A program made the position numbers and the translations under genes. From assembly GCA_041398825.1 (NCBI GenBank), contig JAWKTX010000009.1, positions 1-64,000 of the forward strand: a stretch of 64,000 nt of DNA. The letters run 5' to 3'. Of this stretch, positions 25,565-35,542 are shown one piece after another (position 1 is the first letter of the stretch; every line of letters begins with the position of its first letter). The DNA is from Planctomycetaceae bacterium. Lineage in GTDB: Bacteria; Planctomycetota; Planctomycetia; Planctomycetales; Planctomycetaceae. The notes beneath the pieces are model-generated. The model was given only the letters and a program-made list of their open reading frames with translations. It did not search any database and was not told the DNA's origin.

Positions 25565-28456
25565 CTAATCGATATACACAAATTCATTACTGTTCAGAAG
25601 AACCAGGCAAACCTCAGCCAGTCCTCGGGTGCGTGCGTCGCAATCCGCAAATTGGAGGTCTGCGACGAAGTGTCGGTTCGATTCCAGCAGTTCTGTAAAA
25701 GTGAACGGTTCGCCGTTCATTTCTTCAATGGCTTGACGAGTAATCTGAACGGGCGGATTGATTGCCGCATACGACAAAGATTCGTGTCGTCGTGTCATTT
25801 TGCGCCAATGGCTAAGGCATTCGTTCGACTCAAGAATATCCGGCCGCCGCCCAAACGCTGTAAGGAAGGCCTTTTCGAGAATTTGTCCATCGTCCAGCGT
25901 TGTGGGCTCATCTCGGCCGTCAGAACTCAGCAACTCAGCCGCCCAGGCGATGGCGCGGTTCTGCATGTCGCTGGAGTTCATCATCGCGAATGCCTGGGGA
26001 GTCACGGTCGACGTCTCCCGGCGCTCACACGATAAATCGGGCGATGGCTGGTTAAACACATCCATCGTCGGGTCCTTTAAACCACGAACTTTCATCGCAT
26101 AAATGCTCCGGCGATGCCTCTGTTCCGGCCGAGCGGACGGTTGCCAGGCTGGCGCGTAGGTGCCCATGATCTGTCTTGGCTGTAAAGCTGCTTCCATGTT
26201 GATTTCCGGCCGAACCGGCACCCCGCCCATCCGGAGATTTAATTCACCACTCACGTGCAGTATCGAGTCCCTCATCTCTTCCGCCTCAAGCCGTCTTACC
26301 CGAAATACTGCAAGAGACGTGTTGTTCGGGTCAAGTTGCTGAACGCTCCGCGGGTCTGGATGGCTGGATGATCTCCGCCAGGTTTCGGACAGCAGTATGT
26401 GTCGATGGAGTGATTTGAATCGCATTTCGTCTTTGATGAATTGTTTGACAAGCCAGTCGAGCAACTCGGGATGAGTCGGATGCCGGCCGGTTTGTCCAAA
26501 GTTGTTTGGATTTCCGGCGATTCCCTGACCGAAATGCCATGCCCAAACTCGGTTGACAATCGACCGCATTGCCAGGACGTTCGATGGCGAAGCAATCCAG
26601 TCAGCCAGTGCAGCGCGTCGTCCATTCATGGTGTCGGGGATTGTGAAACCGACATTCCGTAGTCCGCCACGACTCGCTTCAACGGGCGTCAATGTCTGCT
26701 GGAGACAGCTTAGTACGCCCGGAGTGACGGCTTCTGTCGGTGCATCAAGGCTGCCTCCGATAAGGATATGAGTGACGGGCGGATCAGCGGGTGATCCCAG
26801 GTTTTCGGGGAGTGAAATCCGACTTGAAACCGACCTGAGGTCGATATTTTCTCCGCTGTAGACGGAAAATGCGATGGGTTGGTAACGATCCAGCTCCCAC
26901 CGGTGGCGGACAAGATTCTTTCGACACACACGTTCGAAACCAAAGTCCTCCGTCGTTAATCCGAGGTGGCGTGGCGCTATTTGATCCGGCGGAATTGAAT
27001 TCTTTTTGATCTCGCTGCGTGCCACGTACGGAAGTCCGCGTTCCGCATACCAGTCCCGTTCCGCCTGAACATTCTTTTGATGAATCGCTGCCAGGCTTGC
27101 TTCGTAGGATTTAATCTGTGTGCGCAGGGTGCTTCTGTCGAACGTAATATCTCCCGGATCCTCTACGGGCTGAAATTCAAGATCCCTGTCGGCGAACTGC
27201 GTTGAAGCGAAAACGGCCTGAATTGCGTAATAGTCGCGCGTCGGAATCGGGTCAAACTTGTGATCATGACAACGGCAGCATTGCAGGGGAGTTGAAAGGA
27301 AAGTCTGACCAACAATGTCTGTGACGTCGTCCAGAAACTGTTGTCGGGTCAGCCGAGCTACGCTCATCCCCGTTTGTTCCCAAGGCCCCATTCGCAGAAA
27401 TCCCACGGCAATCAGTCCGTCGCTGGTCACCAGAGCCTGTTCATCCCCTGCAATCTGTTCTCGCACGAACTGGTCGTAAGGCGCATCCTTATTGAACGAA
27501 CGAACCACGTAGTCGCGATATCTCCAGGCATTCGGGCGTTCAAAATCGTTGGCAAGTCCTGCAGTGTCGGCATACCTGGCCACGTCCAGCCAGTGCCGTG
27601 CCCAGTGTTCACCATATCTGGGATCATCCAGCAAACGGTCCACGACATCTGAAAATGCAGCGGAATCAGCGCGAGTGTCGCGCAGAAAAGCTTCAATCTC
27701 GTCAGGTGTTGGGGGCAGGCCGATCAGATCAAAAGTGACCCGTCGGATCAATGTTCTTCTGTCGGCCACTGGGGCGGGAGATAAACCGATATCCATCAGC
27801 TTTTGAGCAACAAAGGCATCGATTCCATTTGAGATCGTTGGGGGCACAGCGGAGTGCCCGGAAATCGTACTGGCTGGAGGTGAGGAGTCTGAGAGGGCTT
27901 GAAACGCCCAAAGGTGTTTTGGCTCGTATCGCCGGTTATTCCAGTCTGCAGTGAGGCCACCGCTGGTTTTCACAACGAGGCCGCTGCCCGATTCATGGCG
28001 AATTCGTTCGATTTCGTTGTCGCTTGGCCAGGGCGCACCCTGCTTGATCCAGCTTTCCAAAAGCTTCAACTCTTCCGCGGTGAGACGCTCGGATGCTTTC
28101 GGCGGCATCATGCGGTCCGGATCCGCCCCGGATGCCAGCTGAAATAGCAGACTGTCTGCCGAGTCTCCGGGAACCAACGCAATGGGGCCGGAGCTTCCTC
28201 CCTTCAATGCGCTCTCATGGCTGGTGAGATCCAGGTTGCCTTCTCGATCGGCTTCATCCGAGCCATGACACCCAAAACACCGACGCTGCAGGAGCGGCTG
28301 GATCTCCAGTGCAAACAGTGTTTCTGCACTCTGTATTTCTGCACTCTGTGTGACTTGCGCTCGGTTGCCATCCTGAGCATTCACGTCGGATAAAGCCGAT
28401 AACATGAAGATCGCAACGACGACTGATGCGACGCAGCGGGCTTGTGTGCATTTCAT
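25565..28456 (-). CDS. PSCyt1-DUF1549-DUF1553 planctomycete cytochrome-type protein
   Basis: About 963 residues from the ATG at 28456, which gives a signal peptide (ARCVASVVVAIFMLSALSDVNAQ). Earlier starts up to 28606 are open but would bury it. Order of domains: PSCyt1 haem-like domain with C60-F-G-C63-H64 (FALEIQPLLQRRCFGCHGS) and the distal MMPPKASERLT, where a Met could be the second haem ligand; DUF1549 with CCRCHDHKFDPIP; then DUF1553 with IVNRVWAWHFGQGIAGNPNNF and MRDSILHVSGELN, ending LVLLNSNEFVYID. Family function is unproven; secreted or periplasmic haem protein is expected. It follows the Ser/Thr kinase gene on the same strand, with no DUF1501 partner beside it. Confidence 0.9.
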   Translation of the reverse strand: MKCTQARCVASVVVAIFMLSALSDVNAQDGNRAQVTQSAEIQSAETLFALEIQPLLQRRCFGCHGSDEADREGNLDLTSHESALKGGSSGPIALVPGDSADSLLFQLASGADPDRMMPPKASERLTAEELKLLESWIKQGAPWPSDNEIERIRHESGSGLVVKTSGGLTADWNNRRYEPKHLWAFQALSDSSPPASTISGHSAVPPTISNGIDAFVAQKLMDIGLSPAPVADRRTLIRRVTFDLIGLPPTPDEIEAFLRDTRADSAAFSDVVDRLLDDPRYGEHWARHWLDVARYADTAGLANDFERPNAWRYRDYVVRSFNKDAPYDQFVREQIAGDEQALVTSDGLIAVGFLRMGPWEQTGMSVARLTRQQFLDDVTDIVGQTFLSTPLQCCRCHDHKFDPIPTRDYYAIQAVFASTQFADRDLEFQPVEDPGDITFDRSTLRTQIKSYEASLAAIHQKNVQAERDWYAERGLPYVARSEIKKNSIPPDQIAPRHLGLTTEDFGFERVCRKNLVRHRWELDRYQPIAFSVYSGENIDLRSVSSRISLPENLGSPADPPVTHILIGGSLDAPTEAVTPGVLSCLQQTLTPVEASRGGLRNVGFTIPDTMNGRRAALADWIASPSNVLAMRSIVNRVWAWHFGQGIAGNPNNFGQTGRHPTHPELLDWLVKQFIKDEMRFKSLHRHILLSETWRRSSSHPDPRSVQQLDPNNTSLAVFRVRRLEAEEMRDSILHVSGELNLRMGGVPVRPEINMEAALQPRQIMGTYAPAWQPSARPEQRHRRSIYAMKVRGLKDPTMDVFNQPSPDLSCERRETSTVTPQAFAMMNSSDMQNRAIAWAAELLSSDGRDEPTTLDDGQILEKAFLTAFGRRPDILESNECLSHWRKMTRRHESLSYAAINPPVQITRQAIEEMNGEPFTFTELLESNRHFVADLQFADCDARTRGLAEVCLVLLNSNEFVYID
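28321..28350 (-). repeat. 15-bp tandem duplication in coding sequence
   Basis: TTTCTGCACTCTGTA is followed directly by TTTCTGCACTCTGTG, differing only in the last base. It codes for the repeated QSAEI / QSAET in the segment between the signal peptide and the haem domain of the PSCyt1 protein, keeping frame. Confidence 0.88.
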
Positions 28457-28563
28457 CCGAGTGAGGCCAGTGCGTCGTTGTTCGAACGCACGCACGGTAC
28501 CGTCGCTACCAGCAGACGACAGGTTGATTGCCGACATCTCGAGGTTCTTTCGCTCGGAGTGTT

Positions 28564-29670
28564 CTACGTCAGATATCCAACGATGTACTGAATTGCGAGA
28601 GTACAAAGTACTCCAATCACCATCCAGACCACAGAAGCAGCACTCAGCACCTTGCGATCACGCCATTTCAGAAGTTTGACCACGGTTGGTTCTGAGTAGA
28701 CGGAAACCGGATTTCCGAGAAGCGAGGCTCGTAAGTCTTCCATCATCAGGCTCATTTTCGAATAACGATCCTTCGGTTCTTTCTGCAGAGCTTTGACACA
28801 AATGGCGTTCAATTCCGGAGAGATGCCATTCCTGGGTGCAACTTTGGCCGGCTCCCGGATGGGATCTTCGAGGATCTTGCGCTTGATTTCCTTGAAGTTC
28901 TTACCCGACATGTAGCTTTCGCCTGTCAGAACTTCAAAAAGGATAATCCCCATGTTGTAGATATCGGTCCGTTCGTCGACGTCTCCGGTTTCAGTGGCCT
29001 GTTCGGGCGACATGTAAAAAGGTGTTCCCTGAACGTCACCTTTGCCCGTCAATCGTCCCGCAATCCGCTGCTGTCCACTGCGGATGAGTTTGTCGACTTC
29101 GTCGTCATCGTCCATGTCCCAGACCTTGGCAAGCCCCCAGTCCAGAACCATCACTTCACCGTATTCACCAATCATGATGTTTGCGGGTTTCATGTCCCGG
29201 TGCACAACACCGCGCGAATGTGAGAACGAAAGGCATTGAGCAACATGGACCAGAACGTTAATCAACTGATCCCGGCTGAACTGGCTTTTCGTGGGTTCAT
29301 GTCCTTCTGCGATGTGATCGAGGATGTCGCAGAGGTCCCGTCCTCCGAGCTTCTTCATCGTGAAGTACGGATTTCCTTCCGAATCCCGACTGAGTTCATA
29401 GACCGGGATGGTCGCCGGGTGCGGAATCTGCGAAGTCACGCGAGCTTCTCGAAGAAATCGCTTCTGGTACGTGTCCAGATTCTGGAACTGTGGCTGAAGT
29501 GTCTTCATAACCACGGTCCGACCAAGATTTTCATCAACGCAGGTCCGCAGAATCGCTTCACCTCCCTGTGTCAGCGGCTTAAAGTCTTTGTACCGCATAA
29601 AGCCGTTTTTCACGTGCTTCGGCAGGTCGCGGTCGGTGTCGGATAGGTTGATATTTGTATTCTCGGCCAC
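28564..29670 (-). CDS. Membrane-anchored Hanks-type Ser/Thr protein kinase
   Basis: About 368 residues. The kinase domain spans about residues 25-330: a glycine loop LTQGGEAILRT (only partly canonical), the ATP lysine in VVMKTL, catalytic HRDMKPANIM (about 155), the DFG position read as DWG in VLDWGLAKV, and the activation/P+1 region GTPFYMSPEQA. A single C-terminal helix (ASVVWMVIGVLCTLAIQYIVGYL) anchors it, with hardly any sequence beyond, so there is no sensor domain outside. The GTG at 29670 is chosen because AGGAGG lies six bases upstream; a TTG at 29694 would place that motif inside the gene. It is followed on the same strand by the PSCyt1 gene. Confidence 0.93.
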   Translation of the reverse strand: MAENTNINLSDTDRDLPKHVKNGFMRYKDFKPLTQGGEAILRTCVDENLGRTVVMKTLQPQFQNLDTYQKRFLREARVTSQIPHPATIPVYELSRDSEGNPYFTMKKLGGRDLCDILDHIAEGHEPTKSQFSRDQLINVLVHVAQCLSFSHSRGVVHRDMKPANIMIGEYGEVMVLDWGLAKVWDMDDDDEVDKLIRSGQQRIAGRLTGKGDVQGTPFYMSPEQATETGDVDERTDIYNMGIILFEVLTGESYMSGKNFKEIKRKILEDPIREPAKVAPRNGISPELNAICVKALQKEPKDRYSKMSLMMEDLRASLLGNPVSVYSEPTVVKLLKWRDRKVLSAASVVWMVIGVLCTLAIQYIVGYLT

Positions 29671-29676
29671 TGCGGA

Positions 29677-29682
29677 CCTCCT
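29677..29682 (-). promoter_or_regulatory. Shine-Dalgarno AGGAGG fixing the kinase GTG start
   Basis: Perfect AGGAGG six bases before GTG at 29670 on the minus strand; decides the start against the longer TTG frame. Confidence 0.85.
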
Positions 29683-30222
29683 GTTCGAAATCAAGCGCCC
29701 TGCGACTCCCGCAAGGGGGTGGTTTGTATTCTGACGACGAACGTCGGACCGGATTCATACGCCAAAATGTTCGATTCCTCAACATTGACCGGTGTTGCGA
29801 ATGGCAAACGTTTTGCAATTGATGTCTGGCGCAGGGGACTTTGACCGGCTGGCTGAGGAAATGGGGCGAACTGCCTGCTCAAATCTGTTGCCCCCTGTTG
29901 CCAGCGTGTTTGCAGCGTCCTATGCTAACCAGCTTCGGGTAAATCTGCATCAGCGTCGGGCTGAATCAGTGTTGCGATCGTCCAGACAGAACGATTAGTC
30001 AATCTGACGCAAAACTGAGGCCCAGGTCGGAGCGATTCTCTTCAGGGGTCCTTCACCTGGATCATCCCGGATGGACATTCACGGAATCTGGATTAACGTA
30101 ATCCACCACAATTGATTCCGGACCTTTACGGATTCTTTATTTGTATCACTCTCATCCCCTGACGCTGTAGTCGCGTGTGGGAGATCGGGGTGAGAACTGA
30201 ATGCAGTTGACTCTGCAAATGC
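29683..30222. other. Divergent intergenic region between kinase and TPR gene
   Basis: About 540 bases. A short plus-strand frame (29801-29998) has no family resemblance and is not called. The region should hold the promoters of both divergent operons; no RNA gene was seen. Confidence 0.35.
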
Positions 30223-30228
30223 AAGGAG
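30223..30228 (+). promoter_or_regulatory. Shine-Dalgarno AAGGAG fixing the TPR gene GTG start
   Basis: AAGGAG five bases before GTG at 30234; makes the GTG start with a clean signal peptide more likely than the ATG at 30201. Confidence 0.7.
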
Positions 30229-30233
30229 TTCAC

Positions 30234-33200
30234 GTGGACTTCCAGATCAGCAGATTATTGGTTCCTACTGTTCTAAGCATCGCTGCCGTCTCCGCCACGA
30301 TGCTGTCTGCGCAATCCGAAGACCATGAAACACTGTTTCTGGAGGGACTCAGGGAACGTTCCTACTACGACACGGCCGTCGAATATTTGAACGAACTGGA
30401 AAAATCGTCACGCATCAGCCCGGAATTCAGGCAGACAATTGAACTGCAGCGAGGGATCACGCTGCAACAAATGGGTGCAGCTGCACGCGTACCCGAAGAT
30501 CGCGAGCAACACCTTGGCCAGGCTGAAGCGGCCTTTCGAAAGTTCATTGCCGCCAACCCACAGCATGAAATGGCTGCTTTCGCAAACTCCAGCCTGGGGG
30601 AGTTACTTTTTGAACGCGCTCGGACTCTGATCTGGCAAACGGAGTCGCCGTCGAACGCCGACAGGAAAGCGGAATTACAGGGTGCCGCCAGAAAACTGAT
30701 CGATGACGCAGAAGGCATTTATAAAAAGGCATTCGATCTTTATGAAAGTCAGTACAAATCCTTCCCAACCTTCATTGATGAAGCACGCGAGCCAGAGCAG
30801 TTTCAGGCGCGGAAGGATGCTGAGGCGAGATACCTGAGAGCATGGTTTCAGCTCAGTCGATGCACCTACGAACGAGGACAGACGTACGAGGCGGGGTCCA
30901 AAGAGCGAAATGAAACATTGATTCGGGCGTCTGAGCTCTTCGAGGAAATTCACACAAGTCGCCGGACAAATGTCATCGGGCAGAACGCGCGCCTGATGAT
31001 GGGAAAGTGTTTCCAGGAACAGGGGGACATCGGTCGTGCGCTCGGCATCTACAACGAGATGAAAGACCATAGATCGGACCACCCTGCCGTACGCGACCTG
31101 AAAAGTATTGCTCTGCACTATCGACTCATCTGTCTCAATGATCCGCAAAAGTCAGATCACCAGGTCGTTTTGAAGGAAGCCAGCGAATGGCTTCAGGAGA
31201 ACCGATCGAAGATCGCTACTCCAACGGGACTTGGAATTCTGTGGGAAAAGGCCCTGGCGGAAGAGAAGCTCGCCGAAGATCGAAGCGGTGACCCCAAGAA
31301 CAGAGAGGTTCTGCTTCGTCAGGCGATGGAGGACGCTCAGTCAGTAGGACGGTACCCCGGGGCTTTCCGTGAGCCGGCCAACGCGTTAAGTCGACGGATC
31401 AAAGCCGCGCTGGGTGATAAAGATAAAGAGCCCCGCGACTTTGAGACAGCTTTCGAACGTGCTCGGGGAATGATCGACGAAATCGAACGTCTGAAGGGTG
31501 AGGCTGCAAATGCAACCGGCGCAGAACGTGAAACGAAACAGAATGCCCTCGACCTGCACATCAATGAAGTCGGCAGACTGCTCCGATTGGCTCTGGACCT
31601 CCGGGAAGACACGACTGATGCAAAAGCTGTAGCACAGGCACGATATCTTCTTTCTTTCGTCTACTTCCGACAGAGGAAGAATTTTGATGCGATCATCATG
31701 TCATCCTACTGCATGACAAAAGATGCCATCGCAGACCCGGATACCGCCTTGAATGCGACAGAAATTGCAATTTCGGCGGCGGTGCAGGCGTGGAACGACG
31801 CGCCGCCGAATGATCGTGATTTCGAGACCACTCTCATCCGGGATGTTTGCCTTGAAATTCTTAAGCTGTATCCCCAGTCGGCACGCGGAAATGAAGCTCG
31901 AATTCGCCTTGGGCTCGTTTATCAGCAGCTTGAAAATCCAATGGAGGCCGCGAAGTGGTTTCTTCAGGTGCCTCAGAATGATCCGAAGTACGCCTCGGCC
32001 CGCATTAGTGCCGGGCAGTCATTCTGGGCAGCGTACGCCAGACAGTCTGCTGAAGAAGAAACCAAGGATCCGCTGGATCGCAGGAATCCGGACGATCTGA
32101 AGAAGCTGCGCGAAGAAGCCATGGCATTACTGGCAGACGGAGTGAAAATCTCCAGAACTGCTGGCGGAGAGAATGTCAAACCTTCGGATGAGGTCGTGGC
32201 GGCTGAGGTGTCACTTGCCAGCATTCTGAATCTGGAAGGACGTTTCCAGGAGACCATTAAGCGCCTGACGGACGGTGGAGAGAATGCAGTCGTCTCACTG
32301 ATTTCGGTGGCTGAAGGCACCACTCGCCCCGCGAAGGGAATCAAAAGCCAATCATTTGCCGGGCTGACATATCGTCTGCTTCTGCGCGCTTATGTCGGAA
32401 CGCAGCAGATCGATCAGGCCATCGCCACAATGGCTTTGCTCGAAAAGACAGGCGGTCAGGACATCACCGCGGTGTACACGCAGCTTGGTCAGGAATTGCA
32501 GGAAGAATTGAAGCGACTGAAAGCGGCCAATGAAACGCAGCGTCTGAACGAAGTGAGATCGTCGTTTGAGAAGTTCCTGGAGAAAGTCTACGCACAGCGA
32601 AACCAGAGCGATTACAACTCTCTGCTATGGATCGGGGAGACCTATTTCGGGCTTGGCCAGGGTGTTTCTGAAGACGTCGCAGCGGCAGCCGCTTACTATG
32701 ACAAGGCGGCCACTGCGTACAATGAAATTCTGACCGGAAACCTGACTCAGGAACCGACAACGACCGCGATCAATCTTCGATTGGCTCGGTGTCGGCGACA
32801 GCAACTCCAGTTTCAGGATGCTCTGGAAATCACGAAGACAATTCTTCTCCAGAATGATCTTGCCCTGGATGCCCAGTTCGAAGCAGCACGTATCCTTTCC
32901 GACTGGGGCGCCAATGGAGAACCTGCCAAACTGCTTGAGGCAATTCAGGGGGTCAAAAAGGATGGCTCAGACGATCTTCTGATTTGGGGCTGGTCGAATA
33001 TCGCGCGTCGACTTCAACAAACACTGTCCCGAACTTCTGCAGATGATTCGAACGTTGATTTCAAAGATCGCTTCCTGGAGGCTCGTTGGGAAGTCTCCAA
33101 CTGTCGTCGAAGGTACGCCGCATCGGGGGCCGCCGACGCACAGGAACAACTAAAGTCTGCTCTGGCTGAAATCACAATTTTTGTTGAGGTCTTTCGCGAT

Positions 33201-34124
33201 ATCGACAACAGCTGGTGGGCAAAATTCGACCGGCTCTACCAGGATATCCAGGCGGATCTGGGTGAGTTACCAAAGCCACTTGCGAGGCCGGTGACTGTGG
33301 CCCCCGTCGAACCTGATCCCGTACCAACCCCGCAGGATTCGCCTTCGAACTCAACAACCGCCAAAACAGATGCCGCGACGGCGGATGCAGGCGGCAGTGG
33401 AATCCTCCTCCCCTTGATTGGAGTCTGTCTTGCGGCTGGTCTGGCAGCAGCGTTCTACTTCTTACTCAATAAGCCGAAGAAGAGAGTTCGCACCACATTC
33501 TCCAGCCCCGGAAACAATGCCTTTCCAACCATTGGTGGTGGCGACGGTGGGATACCTGACCTGAGTAACCTTTCGAGCGGTGGTACAAAATCCCCCCGTG
33601 CGAAGACGTCAGAAAAGGCAGCGGCTCCCCGCCCTAAACAAACACCATCCGTGCCGAAACCTTCGTCAGCGTCCAGTGAAAATTCGCCAGTTGCGGGAGC
33701 TAAGCCCGTGCGTCGCCCCCCGACCACAAGTGGACAGGTCTCGTCCGGTGTGCCGTCGGCTCAACCGAAAGCCGCGCAGAAACCGGCAGAGCCCCGTAAC
33801 CCGTCGTCGGGCGCGAAGCGACCGGTTGAAAAAGCTTCACCCCGCCCCGCCGCAGAAAAACCGGCCCCTCCGGGCCGACCAGCGCCGGGGCAGCCTACCG
33901 CACAGCCCGCTAAGAAAAGGCCGAATCCGCCCGACGTTAGTCCACCTGCGACGAACGGAGGAAATGCCCCTCGACCAAAGCCATCGGGGCAACCACCTGC
34001 GAAACGCCCACCGTCTTCGTCTGCGTCAGAAGGCAAGCCTTCTCCGTCACCAGGAACTCGACCAAAGCCGCCCGCAGCGAACGAAACGAAGCCTGCCAGG
34101 CGTCCCAAGCCGCCCGAGCAATAA
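30234..34124 (+). CDS. Large periplasmic TPR protein with one membrane helix and Pro-rich basic tail
   Basis: About 1296 residues. N-terminal signal sequence (RLLVPTVLSIAAVSATMLSAQ), then about 1000 residues of alpha-helical repeats of the TPR type (FLEGLRERSYYDTAVEYLNELEK; GNEARIRLGLVYQQLENPMEAAKWFLQVPQ). A transmembrane helix follows at about 1055-1078 (GILLPLIGVCLAAGLAAAFYF) and then KPKKRVR, which places the last 215 or so residues in the cytoplasm by the positive-inside rule. That tail is mainly Pro, Lys, Arg, Ser and Ala. It heads a same-strand run with a second TPR protein, a MotA/ExbB channel and two ExbD proteins, so a role as the scaffold of that energy-transducing complex is inferred. 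Confidence 0.82.
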   Translation: MDFQISRLLVPTVLSIAAVSATMLSAQSEDHETLFLEGLRERSYYDTAVEYLNELEKSSRISPEFRQTIELQRGITLQQMGAAARVPEDREQHLGQAEAAFRKFIAANPQHEMAAFANSSLGELLFERARTLIWQTESPSNADRKAELQGAARKLIDDAEGIYKKAFDLYESQYKSFPTFIDEAREPEQFQARKDAEARYLRAWFQLSRCTYERGQTYEAGSKERNETLIRASELFEEIHTSRRTNVIGQNARLMMGKCFQEQGDIGRALGIYNEMKDHRSDHPAVRDLKSIALHYRLICLNDPQKSDHQVVLKEASEWLQENRSKIATPTGLGILWEKALAEEKLAEDRSGDPKNREVLLRQAMEDAQSVGRYPGAFREPANALSRRIKAALGDKDKEPRDFETAFERARGMIDEIERLKGEAANATGAERETKQNALDLHINEVGRLLRLALDLREDTTDAKAVAQARYLLSFVYFRQRKNFDAIIMSSYCMTKDAIADPDTALNATEIAISAAVQAWNDAPPNDRDFETTLIRDVCLEILKLYPQSARGNEARIRLGLVYQQLENPMEAAKWFLQVPQNDPKYASARISAGQSFWAAYARQSAEEETKDPLDRRNPDDLKKLREEAMALLADGVKISRTAGGENVKPSDEVVAAEVSLASILNLEGRFQETIKRLTDGGENAVVSLISVAEGTTRPAKGIKSQSFAGLTYRLLLRAYVGTQQIDQAIATMALLEKTGGQDITAVYTQLGQELQEELKRLKAANETQRLNEVRSSFEKFLEKVYAQRNQSDYNSLLWIGETYFGLGQGVSEDVAAAAAYYDKAATAYNEILTGNLTQEPTTTAINLRLARCRRQQLQFQDALEITKTILLQNDLALDAQFEAARILSDWGANGEPAKLLEAIQGVKKDGSDDLLIWGWSNIARRLQQTLSRTSADDSNVDFKDRFLEARWEVSNCRRRYAASGAADAQEQLKSALAEITIFVEVFRDIDNSWWAKFDRLYQDIQADLGELPKPLARPVTVAPVEPDPVPTPQDSPSNSTTAKTDAATADAGGSGILLPLIGVCLAAGLAAAFYFLLNKPKKRVRTTFSSPGNNAFPTIGGGDGGIPDLSNLSSGGTKSPRAKTSEKAAAPRPKQTPSVPKPSSASSENSPVAGAKPVRRPPTTSGQVSSGVPSAQPKAAQKPAEPRNPSSGAKRPVEKASPRPAAEKPAPPGRPAPGQPTAQPAKKRPNPPDVSPPATNGGNAPRPKPSGQPPAKRPPSSSASEGKPSPSPGTRPKPPAANETKPARRPKPPEQ

Positions 34125-34192
34125 TGCTTGCCGAAGTAGAATGAAATCCTCGAATCCGTGTGCGGGATTTGCCAATAGAAGGTTTGTTGCTT

Positions 34193-35305
34193 ATGAAATC
34201 TCTGAGAACTTTCACGATGACAGAGCTGTGCCACACTTCCGGAGAACCGCGGTCGGTATCTCACGCAGGGATACTTCTTGCGGTGTTGTGCTTTCTTGCT
34301 GTCGCGTCTGAAGCACGGGCCGATCAGGTGACGCGTAAGAGTGATGGAGCGACACTTCGCGGCGAGTTCACCGATATGACCGTGGAGTCTGTTTCCATCA
34401 AGCTCTCGAACGGGAAGCTTGAATCTGTGCCGGTCTCAGACATCAGGAACGTCCGGTTCGATGCAGAGCCGGCATTGATGTCTCAGGCTCAGGTCAACGA
34501 ACGCAGCGGGGCACTGGATGTCGCGTTGGAAAAGTATCAACAAGTACAGAGCGAACTTGGGGGTGGTGACAAACGGGTGTCGGCCGAAGTCCAGTTTCTG
34601 ATCGCTCGAACACTGGTCAAGCTTTCGGAAGCAGATCCTGCAAAGCAGCCCGAGGCTTTGAAGTCTATTCAGGAATTCCGAACGGGATTTCCAACGAATT
34701 TCCGCTTCCTCGAAGCCTGCCTTCTGGAAGCGGAAAGTTCTTCGAGAGCCGGCGATACAGCAAATGCGCAAACTCTGCTCCAGCAGGTTCAAGCTTCTTC
34801 TGTGAAAGGGTTTCAACTGCAGGCTGGTGTGCAGCTCGGGCGTTTGCTGCTTTCGTCAGGGGACGTCAATGGTGCCTCAATCGCATTCGATCAGGTCGTT
34901 CAGCAAAGCACTGGCGACACTTCTGCGACCACAGCGATGTTTGACGGGATGCTTGGGAAGGCAATGTGTCAACTTCAGCAGGGAGAGGTGGATCAGGCCA
35001 TTTCCGCCCTGGATGATGTGATTTTCAAGGCTGGCGATGCAGATACGCGCGTCCTTGCTGAAGCATGGAATAAAAAGGGGGATTGCCTCCGCCAGAAGAA
35101 TTCGCCGAAGGGAGCCATGATGGCCTATCTCCACGTGGATGTCCTTTACGCCTCAGAACCAGCCGAACATGCTCAGGCATTGTACCGATTGTCACAGCTG
35201 TGGGGGCCTGCAGGGCACGCTGATCGGGCTGATGACGCCGCCGGGCGTCTGCTCGAAAAATACCCGAACAGTACCTGGGCGAAACAGATGCGGGCGGGCA
35301 ACTAG
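34193..35305 (+). CDS. Exported TPR protein
   Basis: About 370 residues. Signal peptide near residues 25-45 (AGILLAVLCFLAVASEARA). A small N-terminal beta domain follows (TRKSDGATLRGEFTDMTVESVSIKLSNGKLESVPVSDIRNVRF), resembling a short SH3-like barrel, and then TPR-type repeats to the end (ALDVALEKYQQVQSELGG; AEAWNKKGDCLRQKNSPKGAMMAYL; LLEKYPNSTWAKQM). It starts 68 bases after the large TPR gene and precedes the MotA/ExbB gene, so all are probably one transcript. A periplasmic protein-binding role is likely. A GTG at 34160 would add 11 residues. Confidence 0.8.
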   Translation: MKSLRTFTMTELCHTSGEPRSVSHAGILLAVLCFLAVASEARADQVTRKSDGATLRGEFTDMTVESVSIKLSNGKLESVPVSDIRNVRFDAEPALMSQAQVNERSGALDVALEKYQQVQSELGGGDKRVSAEVQFLIARTLVKLSEADPAKQPEALKSIQEFRTGFPTNFRFLEACLLEAESSSRAGDTANAQTLLQQVQASSVKGFQLQAGVQLGRLLLSSGDVNGASIAFDQVVQQSTGDTSATTAMFDGMLGKAMCQLQQGEVDQAISALDDVIFKAGDADTRVLAEAWNKKGDCLRQKNSPKGAMMAYLHVDVLYASEPAEHAQALYRLSQLWGPAGHADRADDAAGRLLEKYPNSTWAKQMRAGN

Positions 35306-35542
35306 ACGCCGGATGGCCCGTTATATCCTCGCTCACCGGTAAGCTGCACAAGTTTCCGAGGCTCGGGGGTTTCGGGCAGTTAAATGAGGTGACGGATGAT
35401 CAAACAGGTATTAAAGTTACCCGCCTGTTGCCAGTAGAAGAACAGACTCATACGGAAAGGGAGGGCAATCTATGCCAGGGTTGTCCGTCCGGTATAAACT
35501 CAAAAGCCTGTTGGGTGCGACCCTGCACGGAGATTGATCACA

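Noticed and set aside
29612..29625. CACGTG-containing stretch TTTTTCACGTGCTTCGG as a possible second parS
   Set aside because: Only the left half resembles parS; the right half does not, and it lies inside the kinase gene.
29801..29998. Short plus-strand reading frame after the kinase gene (about 65 residues)
   Set aside because: No ribosome binding site or family-like pattern; composition fits intergenic DNA.
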